From NCBI RefSeq assembly GCF_000943565.1, contig NZ_JTDW01000018.1, positions 1 to 62,046 of the forward strand: DNA of 62,046 bases, in the 5' to 3' direction. Both the position numbers and the translations under genes were made by a program. Below, piece by piece: positions 1 through 8,571 of the stretch (the stretch's first letter is position 1; each line of letters opens with the position of its first letter). A model generated the notes under the pieces. The model was not told the origin of the DNA. It made no database searches and was given only the letters and a program-made list of their open reading frames with translations. This stretch comes from Neotamlana sedimentorum (lineage in GTDB: Bacteria > Bacteroidota > Bacteroidia > Flavobacteriales > Flavobacteriaceae).

Positions 1-300
1 CGACCAGAACAACTTTGGGTAAGCGATATCACTTATATTAAAACACAATACGGCCCTTATGAAAACGCTGTTGCAAAACACATTAACAGAACACTCAAAT
101 ATGAATACGGTTTAAAAAAAACCATTAAAAACACAGATTTAGCGCAAAAAATGGCTAAGCAAGCGATATATATTTATAACAATTTAAGAACCCATTTTAG
201 TCTGAACTTAAGAAAACCTTCTGAAGTACATTTAAATCCAAATATCAAATACAAATCCTATAGAAAAAATAATGTAAATTTACCTGAACTTACATTTTAA
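1..300 (+). pseudogene. IS3-family (IS150-like) transposase OrfB, C-terminal remnant with internal deletion
   Basis: The open frame enters from the left edge and stops at TAA. It reads LWVSDITYIKTQ and then passes directly to PYENAVAKHINRTLKYEYGL, continuing to the usual RTHFSLNLRKPSEVH tail. In intact IS3/IS150-type transposases these two blocks are separated by roughly 90-100 residues that carry the second catalytic Asp (HSDxGxQY). That segment is missing here in frame. The catalytic Glu of the DD(35)E triad, normally NAVAExxN, is Lys in this copy (NAVAKHIN). The fragment therefore cannot encode an active transposase. The family call is firm; the exact deletion size is inferred from memory of relatives. 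Confidence 0.88.
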
Positions 301-333
301 GGATTGAACGAGTTAAAAATAATAACAAAAAAA

Positions 334-349
334 GAGTCAACCTATATCA
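334..349. repeat. Right terminal inverted repeat of the IS3-family remnant
   Basis: GAGTCAACCTATATCA lies 33 bases after the transposase stop and ends in CA, as IS3 ends do. Its reverse complement, TGATATAGGTTGACTC, matches 14 of 16 positions of the sequence at the far right edge (62031-62046). This marks 349 as the likely boundary between the element and host DNA. Confidence 0.72.
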
Positions 350-435
350 GTATAAAACAGTTTTGGCATTAACTATTTGCACGATTATTACAACCGGAAG
401 TCTTATTTAAAAACTAAGCTAAACTTTAACAAAAT

Positions 436-2808
436 TTATCGCCTTTTTCCGCCACTATATTCCATAGCTTCTCCTTTACCAAAGCCGTAACTAAAACCTA
501 AAGTAAAAAATCGGCCACGTGTGGTTTTAGAGTAATTTGTAAACGTATCTTGGTTGGTAAAAGTCTCGAAATATCGAGAAGCAAAAGCATCGCGAACACC
601 TAAACTAAAAACACCTTTACCTTTAAGTATTTTTTTTCGAAGTCCTAGATCTAAAAAGGCAATAGCTTCGGTGTTACCTTGAACGGTTTCGTAATCGGAT
701 TGATAGTTTCCTGTAGCTTCAAAATCGATATCTGTTGGCAATTTAAACTTCGTCATTAATTTAGACGTCCATTGATCACCATTAAAATCGAAAACCTGAT
801 CTTCGAAAGTCCCGACTCTATTAAAATAATTGAAATTAAAATCGACATTAAATGTTAACCAATTTATAGGTGAATATTTGGTATTGAATTCGAAACCAGC
901 AGTACTGTTCGTTCCAATATTTTCTGGTCTCGAAGTACTCACATTATCTTCTGCTGTGGTAATACTTTCAATAACATCGGTTGTAAAACGATGATACACA
1001 CCAAAATTCAACGAAGTTTTACCAATATCAAAAATAGTTGTAACCTCATACGAATCGGTAAATTCGGGTTGTAGTTCTGGATTTCCTTGGCGGATGCTAT
1101 AACTGTTTCTTATGTTAAAAAACGGATTTAAATCTCTTAACCTTGGTCTGTAAATACGTTTTGAATATCCTGCTTGCAGTGAAACTACATCTGAAAACTT
1201 ATAAGATGAATGCAAACTAGGAAACCAATTTGAATAGTTTTGATTATTAGATTCGTTGGTAGTTTCGAGTAACGTTTTTAAATCGGTATGCTCTACACGA
1301 ATACCACCTTTTAATCCCCATTTTTCACCTTGATAAGCTCCAGAAGCATAAACACTCAAAACGTTTTGGTTAAAGTTAAAAATATTGGTTAATCCGGTAT
1401 CGGTTACAAAAACATCATCCTCTAAATCCTCGACCTGGTAATCGTTACTAACATCGTTTATAACGTATTGTCCACCGGTTTCCATACTCCATTGTTGGTT
1501 AAATGGCTTGGTATAATCTAACTTAAACGTAAAATTATCTTCGGCAAAATCGGTTCTAATTTTTTGTGCAGCATCATAATCTTCACCAGCAACGGTAACA
1601 TCGTTAAACAATGAGTTTTGATCTTTTGCAAACGAATTTCCTGTAATGCTAAACAATAAATCGTGATCGTCATGGTCTTTAAAATCTTTTTTATAAACTA
1701 GTTCGTATTGCCATTTAGGATTTGTAGCTTCGGTGGTTTCGTTTCGGTCCCATTCCGATTCTAAAGCATCATTTTCATCAAAAAGTTGAAAGTTGTAGTT
1801 TGAAGGCTGATCTTCAATTTCATAAGCAAAATTACCCGACAGCGTAAGCACATCGTTTGGTGTTATGTAATAATCTGTTCCTAAAGTAATATTGTAAAAC
1901 TTCTCGTTTCTGTATTCGGTTCCGGTATTAATCAAGGTTGTGTTATTATCTAAATCGGTGTTAATACCTTCGCTATCTCTTGGATAACTTCTGCGCCCTA
2001 AACCAAACTGTGTAAACAAATTAAATTTTTCTGAACGCCTATTTAAACTCACGCCAATACTATGGTTATCTGGAATTCCTGTATTTAAACTTACCGAACC
2101 ATTTACGCCTTTGCGCTCTTCTTTTTTAATGATTATGTTTATAATTCCTGAAGTTCCTTCGGCATCATATTTTGCAGATGGATTTGTAATTACCTCGATA
2201 CTTTCAATCATATCGGCAGTAATACTTCCTAAAGCACCACCATCATCGGTTAAAATAGAAGGTTTTCCGTTTATTAAAACTTGTACTCCAGAATTTCCGC
2301 GTAAGCTAATGGCACCTTCAATATCTACATTAACACTGGGTACATTGTTAAGCACATCTAGCGCACTAGCGCCAGTACTTGCAATATCTTTCCCAACATT
2401 AAACACGCGTTTATCGAGTTTAAATTGAGTTCGAGATACTTCGGCTTGCACCAAAACAGCATCTAATTGGGCGGCATCTTCGGCTAATGTAAACGTGCCT
2501 AAATCAATCGTATTATTTTTAACATTGAATTGATTAAAGTTTTTTGAAATAAAACCAATGTAACTTACTTCTATGTAAAATTTTTTAGCATCTGTGTTTA
2601 GGTAAAACAAACCATCTTCGGCAGTTGTAGTTCCCGAAATTGGTTGTTTAGTTTCAGAATTAGCAACTAAAACTGTTGCGTATGCTAAAGGCTCTTTGCT
2701 AGTTTCGTCTATAACTTTTCCTTTAATTTCAATAGTTTGTGCATGCGAATAGCTCACAAATAATAAAAGGAAAGAAAATGTAATAAGTTTAATGAATTGA
2801 AAGTTCAT
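436..2808 (-). CDS. TonB-dependent-receptor-like outer-membrane beta-barrel protein
   Basis: This is a 790-residue exported protein. A signal peptide of about 23 residues ends at SHAQ. A carboxypeptidase-D regulatory-like beta-sandwich follows (about 27-110, starting IEIKGKVIDETSKEPLAYATV), then a plug-like domain (about 140-230, with ALDVLNNVPSVNVD and VLINGKPS), then a long barrel rich in aromatic and Asn/Asp residues. It resembles the outer-membrane beta-barrel family of Bacteroidota that is distantly related to TonB receptors. The substrate cannot be told. It ends in a basic KGEAMEYSGGKRR tail rather than the usual terminal Phe. It stands alone, 136 bases from the end of the lipB-linked gene. 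Confidence 0.85.
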   Translation of the reverse strand: MNFQFIKLITFSFLLLFVSYSHAQTIEIKGKVIDETSKEPLAYATVLVANSETKQPISGTTTAEDGLFYLNTDAKKFYIEVSYIGFISKNFNQFNVKNNTIDLGTFTLAEDAAQLDAVLVQAEVSRTQFKLDKRVFNVGKDIASTGASALDVLNNVPSVNVDIEGAISLRGNSGVQVLINGKPSILTDDGGALGSITADMIESIEVITNPSAKYDAEGTSGIINIIIKKEERKGVNGSVSLNTGIPDNHSIGVSLNRRSEKFNLFTQFGLGRRSYPRDSEGINTDLDNNTTLINTGTEYRNEKFYNITLGTDYYITPNDVLTLSGNFAYEIEDQPSNYNFQLFDENDALESEWDRNETTEATNPKWQYELVYKKDFKDHDDHDLLFSITGNSFAKDQNSLFNDVTVAGEDYDAAQKIRTDFAEDNFTFKLDYTKPFNQQWSMETGGQYVINDVSNDYQVEDLEDDVFVTDTGLTNIFNFNQNVLSVYASGAYQGEKWGLKGGIRVEHTDLKTLLETTNESNNQNYSNWFPSLHSSYKFSDVVSLQAGYSKRIYRPRLRDLNPFFNIRNSYSIRQGNPELQPEFTDSYEVTTIFDIGKTSLNFGVYHRFTTDVIESITTAEDNVSTSRPENIGTNSTAGFEFNTKYSPINWLTFNVDFNFNYFNRVGTFEDQVFDFNGDQWTSKLMTKFKLPTDIDFEATGNYQSDYETVQGNTEAIAFLDLGLRKKILKGKGVFSLGVRDAFASRYFETFTNQDTFTNYSKTTRGRFFTLGFSYGFGKGEAMEYSGGKRR

Positions 2809-2944
2809 ATATTTAGGATAGTCTTTTAAATTTAGATAGGCTAATTCTTAAAAGCAAAAATGCAAAAATTTAACCGTAGAAATTGTTAATTAGAAGTTTA
2901 CAATACGGTTTTAACAAAAATTTAGCTTATTAAACTTACTGCGT

Positions 2945-3448
2945 TTAATTAGAATTCTCTTGATGTTGTTTCGTACCAATTTGATTAATTTCATCGAAGT
3001 GAGAATGCTTTTGAGATGCTATAATCATGTTATAAAGTACACGCTCTTCAATAAAAAGAAAAATTCCAGTTAATAACATAGGTATAAAAAACAAAAGCAT
3101 AGCAAGATAATCGTCGTTTGTACTTTTCCAATTTACCTTGTAAAACATTTCATACCAAAAACGTAACGCTATATATATTAAAGTTAAAGCAAATAGCCCG
3201 TTTAAAATCCACAGCACATAGTTTATTTCTGTTATTTTTTTTGCTTTAGGTTTATACATGGGTAACGTTTTTATATGGTAGATTACACTTGAAACACCTG
3301 TAAAAGCCACTGCTACCAATAAATACTGCCTATTCTTAAAACTAAAACCTTCAACAAAAACAAAATAAAACAACGCAAAATTAAACAGTCCTGCTATTAG
3401 TATGCAGAATATTAATAAGGTTATTTTAAATATGCGTTTTAATTTCAT
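2945..3448 (-). CDS. Small integral membrane protein, unknown function
   Basis: This 167-residue protein is not one I recognise. It has four hydrophobic stretches (about 9-33, 42-58, 80-100 and 117-136), so it is probably a four-helix inner-membrane protein with a charged C-terminus rich in His, Glu and Gln. Its ATG overlaps the lipB stop codon (ATGA), which implies translational coupling. A link to lipoate metabolism is possible, but only from position. Confidence 0.7.
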   Translation of the reverse strand: MKLKRIFKITLLIFCILIAGLFNFALFYFVFVEGFSFKNRQYLLVAVAFTGVSSVIYHIKTLPMYKPKAKKITEINYVLWILNGLFALTLIYIALRFWYEMFYKVNWKSTNDDYLAMLLFFIPMLLTGIFLFIEERVLYNMIIASQKHSHFDEINQIGTKQHQENSN

Positions 3449-4149
3449 TCAGTAATAAAATGTGCGCCAAATAAGGTTGTAAAATGGTTTAAAAGTTTGG
3501 TTTTAACTTCGGCTTCGTCTACTGTTTTTTTGCCCAACTCTACGTTTAAAGAAGTAACCGCTTTACCGCGAATACCACACGGAATTATATTATCGAAATA
3601 CCCTAAATCGGCATTTACATTTAAAGCAAAACCGTGCATGGTTACCCAGCGACTTGCGCGCACTCCCATAGCACAAATTTTACGCGCAAATGGTGTTCCT
3701 ACATCTAACCAAACTCCTGTTTCTCCTGGGCTACGTTCGGCCTTTAAGCCATATTCTGCTAGGGTTAAAATTATCATTTCTTCTAGCAAACGCAAATACT
3801 TGTGTATATCGGTAAAAAAGTTTTCTAAATCTAAAATAGGATAGCCTACAATTTGTCCTGGACCATGATAGGTAATGTCTCCGCCTCTGTTAATTTTATA
3901 AAACGTGGCTCCTTTTTTAGCAAGCTGATTTTCGTCTAGAAGTAAATTAGACAAATCGCCACTTTTACCCAAAGTATACACATGTGGATGCTCTACAAAC
4001 AAAAAATAATTCTTGGTTTGTAAACCGGCTTCTTCTCGCCTATTTTTTATTTTGTCTCCTACAATGCCTTTAAATAAATCTTCTTGGTAATCCCAGGTTT
4101 GTTTATAGTCTTTGTGGCCTAAATCTTGAAGTTCAATTGCTTTATTCAT
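3445..4149 (-). CDS. lipB: Octanoyltransferase LipB
   Basis: This 234-residue cytosolic enzyme moves octanoyl from acyl carrier protein to lipoyl domains, the first step of de novo lipoate synthesis. The family signature RGGDITYHGPGQIVGYPILD is present, as are the catalytic Lys in ARKICAMGVR and the catalytic Cys in IPCGI. Length is normal for the family. It is the first gene of a two-gene unit with the overlapping membrane protein. An ATG start is used about 110 bases from the stop of the next upstream minus-strand gene. Confidence 0.96.
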   Translation of the reverse strand: MNKAIELQDLGHKDYKQTWDYQEDLFKGIVGDKIKNRREEAGLQTKNYFLFVEHPHVYTLGKSGDLSNLLLDENQLAKKGATFYKINRGGDITYHGPGQIVGYPILDLENFFTDIHKYLRLLEEMIILTLAEYGLKAERSPGETGVWLDVGTPFARKICAMGVRASRWVTMHGFALNVNADLGYFDNIIPCGIRGKAVTSLNVELGKKTVDEAEVKTKLLNHFTTLFGAHFITE

Positions 4150-4259
4150 AGACTACAAATTTAAGGCTTTTTATAATAAATTCATGTTACTAGAGGCAAC
4201 TCACATTTACGCCTAATTAATTTTTATTTACCAATAAAACACTGCTAATAAACATAATG

Positions 4260-4418
4260 CTAGTGCTTAGGATTATTAAGTATTACCAACGCCGCAATTA
4301 CACCTGGAACCCAACCACAAAGCCATAATAAAAAGACAATGATAATTGAACCACAGCCTTTATCTAGAACTGCTAACGGCGGACAAATAATTGATAGTAA
4401 AACTCTCCAGAAACTCAT
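4260..4418 (-). CDS. YqaE/Pmp3-family membrane protein
   Basis: This is a 52-residue protein with two hydrophobic helices and the family pattern ICPPLAVLDKGCG followed by LLWLCGWVPGVIAALVIL. Members sit in the cytoplasmic membrane and are linked in yeast and bacteria to membrane potential and stress. The frame stays open further upstream, but that extension runs antisense through the structured RNA at 4478-4573. The ATG before SFWRVLL gives the normal family length and is chosen as the start. Confidence 0.85.
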   Translation of the reverse strand: MSFWRVLLSIICPPLAVLDKGCGSIIIVFLLWLCGWVPGVIAALVILNNPKH

Positions 4419-4477
4419 TTTTTTTTGATTTTTTATTGATTGATATTTATTTGACGAAAAAGTTTTTGGTTTGTTAC

Positions 4478-4573
4478 AAGCTGCGTTAGGGATTGAGTGG
4501 TGTGTATGAGCTCGCCGCCGCAGAAGGCAGCGAGTAGCGAAAGCCCGACCCCCGAAGTTTCGGGGTAACGCCC
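4478..4573 (+). ncRNA. Flavo-1-like structured RNA
   Basis: The segment begins AAGCTGCGTTAGGGATTGAG and ends CGGGGTAACGCCC. GCGTTA (4483-4488) can pair with TAACGC (4566-4571). CTCGC (4511-4515) pairs with GCGAG (4530-4534) around a GCC/GGC inner stem, and CCCCGAA (4550-4556) pairs with TTCGGGG (4559-4565). It is far more GC-rich than its surroundings. From memory the conserved GCGTTAGGGATTGA, AGCGAAAGCCCGACCC and GGGTAACGCCC blocks match the Flavo-1 motif of flavobacteria, whose function is unknown. The ending lies 45 bases before the lysS promoter element. Confidence 0.65.
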
Positions 4574-4618
4574 TAAAAAATAGTAAAAATATGATGTTTA
4601 AAAACAATGGCAAATGTG

Positions 4619-4626
4619 TATCTTTG
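4619..4626 (+). promoter_or_regulatory. TAnnTTTG -7 promoter element of lysS
   Basis: TATCTTTG matches the Bacteroidota housekeeping -7 consensus. It implies transcription starting near 4632, downstream of the possible ATG at 4614, and so decides the lysS start in favour of 4659. Confidence 0.7.
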
Positions 4627-4658
4627 CGCCATTAAAATTTTATCAAGTAAGTAAAGCT

Positions 4659-6353
4659 ATGGCGCAATTATCAGAGCAAGAAATTGTAAGAAGAGACAAA
4701 TTAGGAAAATTACGAGAGTTAGGTATTAATCCATATCCGGCCGATCTTTATCCGGTAAATGATAGCTCGAAAACGATTAAAACCAATTTTGAAGCTGGTA
4801 AAAAGGTTATTATCGCTGGACGTTTAATGTCTAGACGTATACAAGGTAATGCTAGTTTTGCCGAATTACAAGATGCCGAAGGACGCGTACAAGTGTATTT
4901 TAATAGAGATGAAATTTGTACTGGAGACGATAAAACAAAATACAATACGGTTTACAAAAAATTACTTGATATTGGTGATTTTATTGGTGTTGAAGGTGAA
5001 CTTTTTACAACTAAGGTTGGTGAAAAAACGGTTATGGTTAAAGATTTCTCGCTATTAAGCAAGGCTTTAAAACCATTACCATTACCTAAAGTTGATGCCG
5101 ATGGAAATATTCATGATAAATTTGACGATCCGGAATTACGTTATCGCCAACGTTATGCCGACTTAGTAGTTAACCCAAATGTTAAAGAGGTTTTTGTAAA
5201 ACGTACAAAACTGTTTAACGCCATGCGTAAGTTTTTTAACGATGCTGGATATTTTGAGGTTGAAACTCCGGTTTTACAACCTATTCCTGGTGGTGCTGCT
5301 GCACGTCCATTTATTACACATCACAACGCTTTAGATGTGCCTTTATACATGCGTATTGCTAACGAGCTTTACCTAAAGCGCCTAATTGTTGGTGGTTTTG
5401 ATGGGGTTTACGAGTTTAGTAAAAACTTCCGTAATGAAGGCATGGACAGAACACACAATCCTGAGTTTACTGCTATGGAAATTTATGTGGCATACAAGGA
5501 TTATAACTGGATGATGGATTTCTGTGAAAAACTGTTAGAATACTGTTCTACTGCTGTAAACGGAACGACTAAAGTTACTTTTGGCGAGAATGAAATAGAT
5601 TTTAAAGCGCCTTATGCTCGTGTTACTATGGCCGATTCTATAAAACATTTTACTGGTTTTGATATTACTGGTAAAACAGAAGCCGAAATTCGCGAAGCAG
5701 CCAAAGGCATGGGTATTGAGGTTGATGACACTATGGGAAAAGGTAAACTTATTGATGAAATTTTTGGTGAAAAATGTGAAGGTAACTACATACAGCCAAC
5801 CTTTATTACAGATTACCCAAAGGAAATGAGCCCATTGTGTAAAGAACACCGTGAGAACCCTGAATTAACTGAGCGTTTCGAGCTTATGGTTTGTGGTAAA
5901 GAAATTGCTAACGCCTATTCTGAACTTAACGACCCAATAGACCAACGTGAGCGTTTTGAGCACCAAATGGAATTGGCTAAAAAGGGTGACGACGAAGCTA
6001 ATGGCATTATTGATTACGACTTTTTACGTGCTTTAGAATATGGTATGCCGCCTACTTCTGGAATGGGCATTGGTATGGACAGGTTAATTATGTACTTAAC
6101 CAATAACCAATCTATACAAGAGGTTTTATTTTTCCCGCAAATGCGACCAGAAAAGAAACCTTTAGAAATAAGCGAGGATGCTAAGGCTGTTTTTGAAGTT
6201 TTAACCAAAGCTGAAAAAATAAAATTAACAGAATTAAAAACAGCTTCTGGATTATCAAATAAAAAATGGGACAAAACCATTAAAGAACTAACTAAAAATA
6301 ATTTAGCCAAAGTTGAAAAAACAGACGAGGGCTTATTTGTAACAGTTGCTTAA
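4659..6353 (+). CDS. lysS: Lysyl-tRNA synthetase, class II
   Basis: This 564-residue cytosolic enzyme charges tRNA(Lys). It has an N-terminal OB-fold anticodon domain (GRLMSRRIQGNASFAELQD), class II motif 2 around FRNEGMDRTHNPEFTAMEIY, and motif 3 at GMGIGMDRLIMYL. After the normal end of the catalytic domain there is a C-terminal extension of about 60 charged residues, beginning near KAVFEVLTKAEK, that looks like a small helical domain seen in Bacteroidota relatives. The frame is open from an ATG at 4614, but that codon lies before the -7 promoter element, so MAQLSEQE is taken as the start. An intrinsic terminator follows. Confidence 0.95.
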   Translation: MAQLSEQEIVRRDKLGKLRELGINPYPADLYPVNDSSKTIKTNFEAGKKVIIAGRLMSRRIQGNASFAELQDAEGRVQVYFNRDEICTGDDKTKYNTVYKKLLDIGDFIGVEGELFTTKVGEKTVMVKDFSLLSKALKPLPLPKVDADGNIHDKFDDPELRYRQRYADLVVNPNVKEVFVKRTKLFNAMRKFFNDAGYFEVETPVLQPIPGGAAARPFITHHNALDVPLYMRIANELYLKRLIVGGFDGVYEFSKNFRNEGMDRTHNPEFTAMEIYVAYKDYNWMMDFCEKLLEYCSTAVNGTTKVTFGENEIDFKAPYARVTMADSIKHFTGFDITGKTEAEIREAAKGMGIEVDDTMGKGKLIDEIFGEKCEGNYIQPTFITDYPKEMSPLCKEHRENPELTERFELMVCGKEIANAYSELNDPIDQRERFEHQMELAKKGDDEANGIIDYDFLRALEYGMPPTSGMGIGMDRLIMYLTNNQSIQEVLFFPQMRPEKKPLEISEDAKAVFEVLTKAEKIKLTELKTASGLSNKKWDKTIKELTKNNLAKVEKTDEGLFVTVA

Positions 6354-6370
6354 ACAAAATATTAATTATA

Positions 6371-6406
6371 AAAAAACCTTACTTTTTTAAAAAACGTAAG
6401 GTTTTT
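6371..6406. terminator. Intrinsic terminator after lysS
   Basis: AAAAACCTTAC pairs with GTAAGGTTTTT around an A/T loop, followed on the plus strand by a T-rich stretch. Confidence 0.8.
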
Positions 6407-6470
6407 CTAGTTTAAGTGTATTTTTTACTTAAATTTATTTGATACAGAAATTTCAGTTTGTATATCGTTA

Positions 6471-8540
6471 ATGATTAAACCCCAAAAAATAACAACTAAA
6501 TTAAAAAACAAAATAGTTTTGCTTCCTCTCTTAACTTTTGTTTTAAGTATTACAATAGTTATTACGGTTTATTACAGTGGGTTAAATACGTTGAATAATT
6601 CTCTAGAAAATAATATTGAGCAGGTCGGACAACTTACGTCAAAAGAATTTGCAAATATCTTAAATAGTGACATTGGTAAGCTAGAAAATTTAAAAAATAG
6701 AATTGAGTTTACCAATGGTATGTTTCTTAATTATTGGGAAAAAGATGCCGAATTGCTTATAGAGCAAACTCAAAGTTTTAAATTTTTAGAATGGATTGAC
6801 AGCACAATGGTAATAAAAAAAATATCACCATTGGCTGGAAATGAAAATGCTCTAAATCTTGATATTTCAACGGTTAAATACCGACGAGAAGAATGGATAA
6901 AGCATTCTAAAATAAACCAAACCAACATTACGCCTTGGAGTGAACTAACACAAGGTGGTCATGCTTTTTTAGTAGATGTTCCTGTTTACTTTAATAATCA
7001 TTTTCAAGGCACCATTTCTGCTGGAATGGATTTTAAAACCAATTTCGCAAAATTTAGCTCTAGCTTAAATGATTTTTATGCTATTGAATTATACGACCAT
7101 ACAAATACTTTGTTTTTTAAACTAAACACAAATAAAAAATTAAACAATCCTATAAACTATAATATTAAAATACTTGTCGACTCTCTGGATAACCAAGCAT
7201 GGACATTAAAACTCTTCCCTACCAATAAGTTTAAATTGACTAACCGACGAGAACTAACCAGTATTACACTAATAATAGGCCTGTTATTTAGTTTATTAAT
7301 TTCTTTACTAGTTTACTTTTACTTAAGAATTCGTAACGAACGTAGATTAGCCATTCAAAGCAATAACAAGCTATTAGTAGCGAATAAAAAACTGTTTAAG
7401 GAGCGTAAAAAAGCTGAAAAAGCTTCCTCGGCAAAAACAGAGTTCTTATCTAATATGAGTCATGAAATCCGCACGCCGCTTCATGCTATTTTAGGGTTTA
7501 TTGAACTTTTAAAGGACAGTAAATTAAATAAAGCGGATAAAGAATATTTAGATTTAATGGAGAAATCGTCGAGCAATTTACTAAACATAGTAAACGACAT
7601 TTTAGATATAGATAAAATTGAATCAGGTAAAATTGAACTGTCTGAAGTAAAGTTCAATCCCGTTCAAAAGATAAAAGAACTCATTGAGGTAAACCAATTT
7701 ATTTTTTTACGAAAAGACTTGTATTTAAAAGCCAAATACAAAAAAACAAACAATTTAACCGTTTTAGGAGACGAAAGTAAGTTTATACAGATCGTGAATA
7801 ATATCGTTAAAAATGGACTAAAATTTACCGATAATGGAGGTGTTACTCTTGTTTACAGTGAAAAAATCACCAAATCAAACAAGCTACATATAAAAATTGC
7901 GATAAAAGATACCGGCATTGGTATTCCACCTAATCAATTAGAATCCATTTTTGAACGCTTTAAACAAATTGAAAACAGTGTAAAAAAGCAATACGAAGGT
8001 AGTGGGCTTGGTTTAGCTATTAGTAAAATATTAGTTAATATGATGGGTGGCGATATTCGTGTGAAAAGTATTCCTAATATCGGAACCACTTTTAAATTCG
8101 ATGTATTTTTTCCTATTATAGACAATCAAGATGAAAAACCGCAAGACCAGAAACTAAAAACAACTGCCAACCTCGCCGACTTAAACGTACTAATTGTTGA
8201 TGATAACAACCTCAATATAATTGTCTTAAAAAAATTTCTAGAAAGCTTTGGAGTAACAGCAGACACCGCAAATAACGGATTAATCGGTGTTGAAACATTT
8301 AAACAAAACCAAAACTATGATTTAATTTTTATGGATATTCATATGCCTATAATGGATGGTTGGGAAGCCTCAAAAGAAATACGAAAACTTGATGAAGACG
8401 TTATTATTTTTGGACTATCGGCTAATGTTACCACCGAAGCTATTGATATGGCACTTGAAAATGGTATGAACAACTACTTATCGAAACCCTTCAAAAAAGA
8501 ACATATAGCTAAACTTTTGCAGTTTCACTTCAGTCATTAA
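6471..8540 (+). CDS. Hybrid sensor histidine kinase/response regulator
   Basis: This is a 689-residue membrane kinase. TM1 (about 17-36) and TM2 (about 261-285) enclose an extracytoplasmic sensor domain of some 220 residues, probably a Cache-type fold. A short coiled coil leads to the HisKA domain with the phosphoacceptor His331 in MSHEIRTP, an HATPase with DTGIGIPP and GSGLGLAIS, and a C-terminal receiver with its phosphoacceptor Asp622 in IFMDIHMPIMDGW and the switch Lys in LSKPF. No DNA-binding output is present, so the signal must pass through an Hpt protein or a partner elsewhere. It lies 117 bases after lysS and past a terminator, hence is a separate unit. Confidence 0.92.
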   Translation: MIKPQKITTKLKNKIVLLPLLTFVLSITIVITVYYSGLNTLNNSLENNIEQVGQLTSKEFANILNSDIGKLENLKNRIEFTNGMFLNYWEKDAELLIEQTQSFKFLEWIDSTMVIKKISPLAGNENALNLDISTVKYRREEWIKHSKINQTNITPWSELTQGGHAFLVDVPVYFNNHFQGTISAGMDFKTNFAKFSSSLNDFYAIELYDHTNTLFFKLNTNKKLNNPINYNIKILVDSLDNQAWTLKLFPTNKFKLTNRRELTSITLIIGLLFSLLISLLVYFYLRIRNERRLAIQSNNKLLVANKKLFKERKKAEKASSAKTEFLSNMSHEIRTPLHAILGFIELLKDSKLNKADKEYLDLMEKSSSNLLNIVNDILDIDKIESGKIELSEVKFNPVQKIKELIEVNQFIFLRKDLYLKAKYKKTNNLTVLGDESKFIQIVNNIVKNGLKFTDNGGVTLVYSEKITKSNKLHIKIAIKDTGIGIPPNQLESIFERFKQIENSVKKQYEGSGLGLAISKILVNMMGGDIRVKSIPNIGTTFKFDVFFPIIDNQDEKPQDQKLKTTANLADLNVLIVDDNNLNIIVLKKFLESFGVTADTANNGLIGVETFKQNQNYDLIFMDIHMPIMDGWEASKEIRKLDEDVIIFGLSANVTTEAIDMALENGMNNYLSKPFKKEHIAKLLQFHFSH

Positions 8541-8571
8541 AAATCATTATTTTTAACTAATTACGATTAAA

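Noticed and set aside
2111-2428. Frame opposite the receptor gene at 436-2808, and many similar antisense frames
   Set aside because: They mirror strong coding genes on the other strand and show no independent signals.
4419-4613. N-terminal extension of the YqaE/Pmp3 protein
   Set aside because: It runs antisense through the structured RNA, has no family similarity, and the internal ATG gives the normal length.
4614-4658. Upstream ATG start for lysS
   Set aside because: It lies before the TAnnTTTG promoter element, so it would not be in the message from that promoter.
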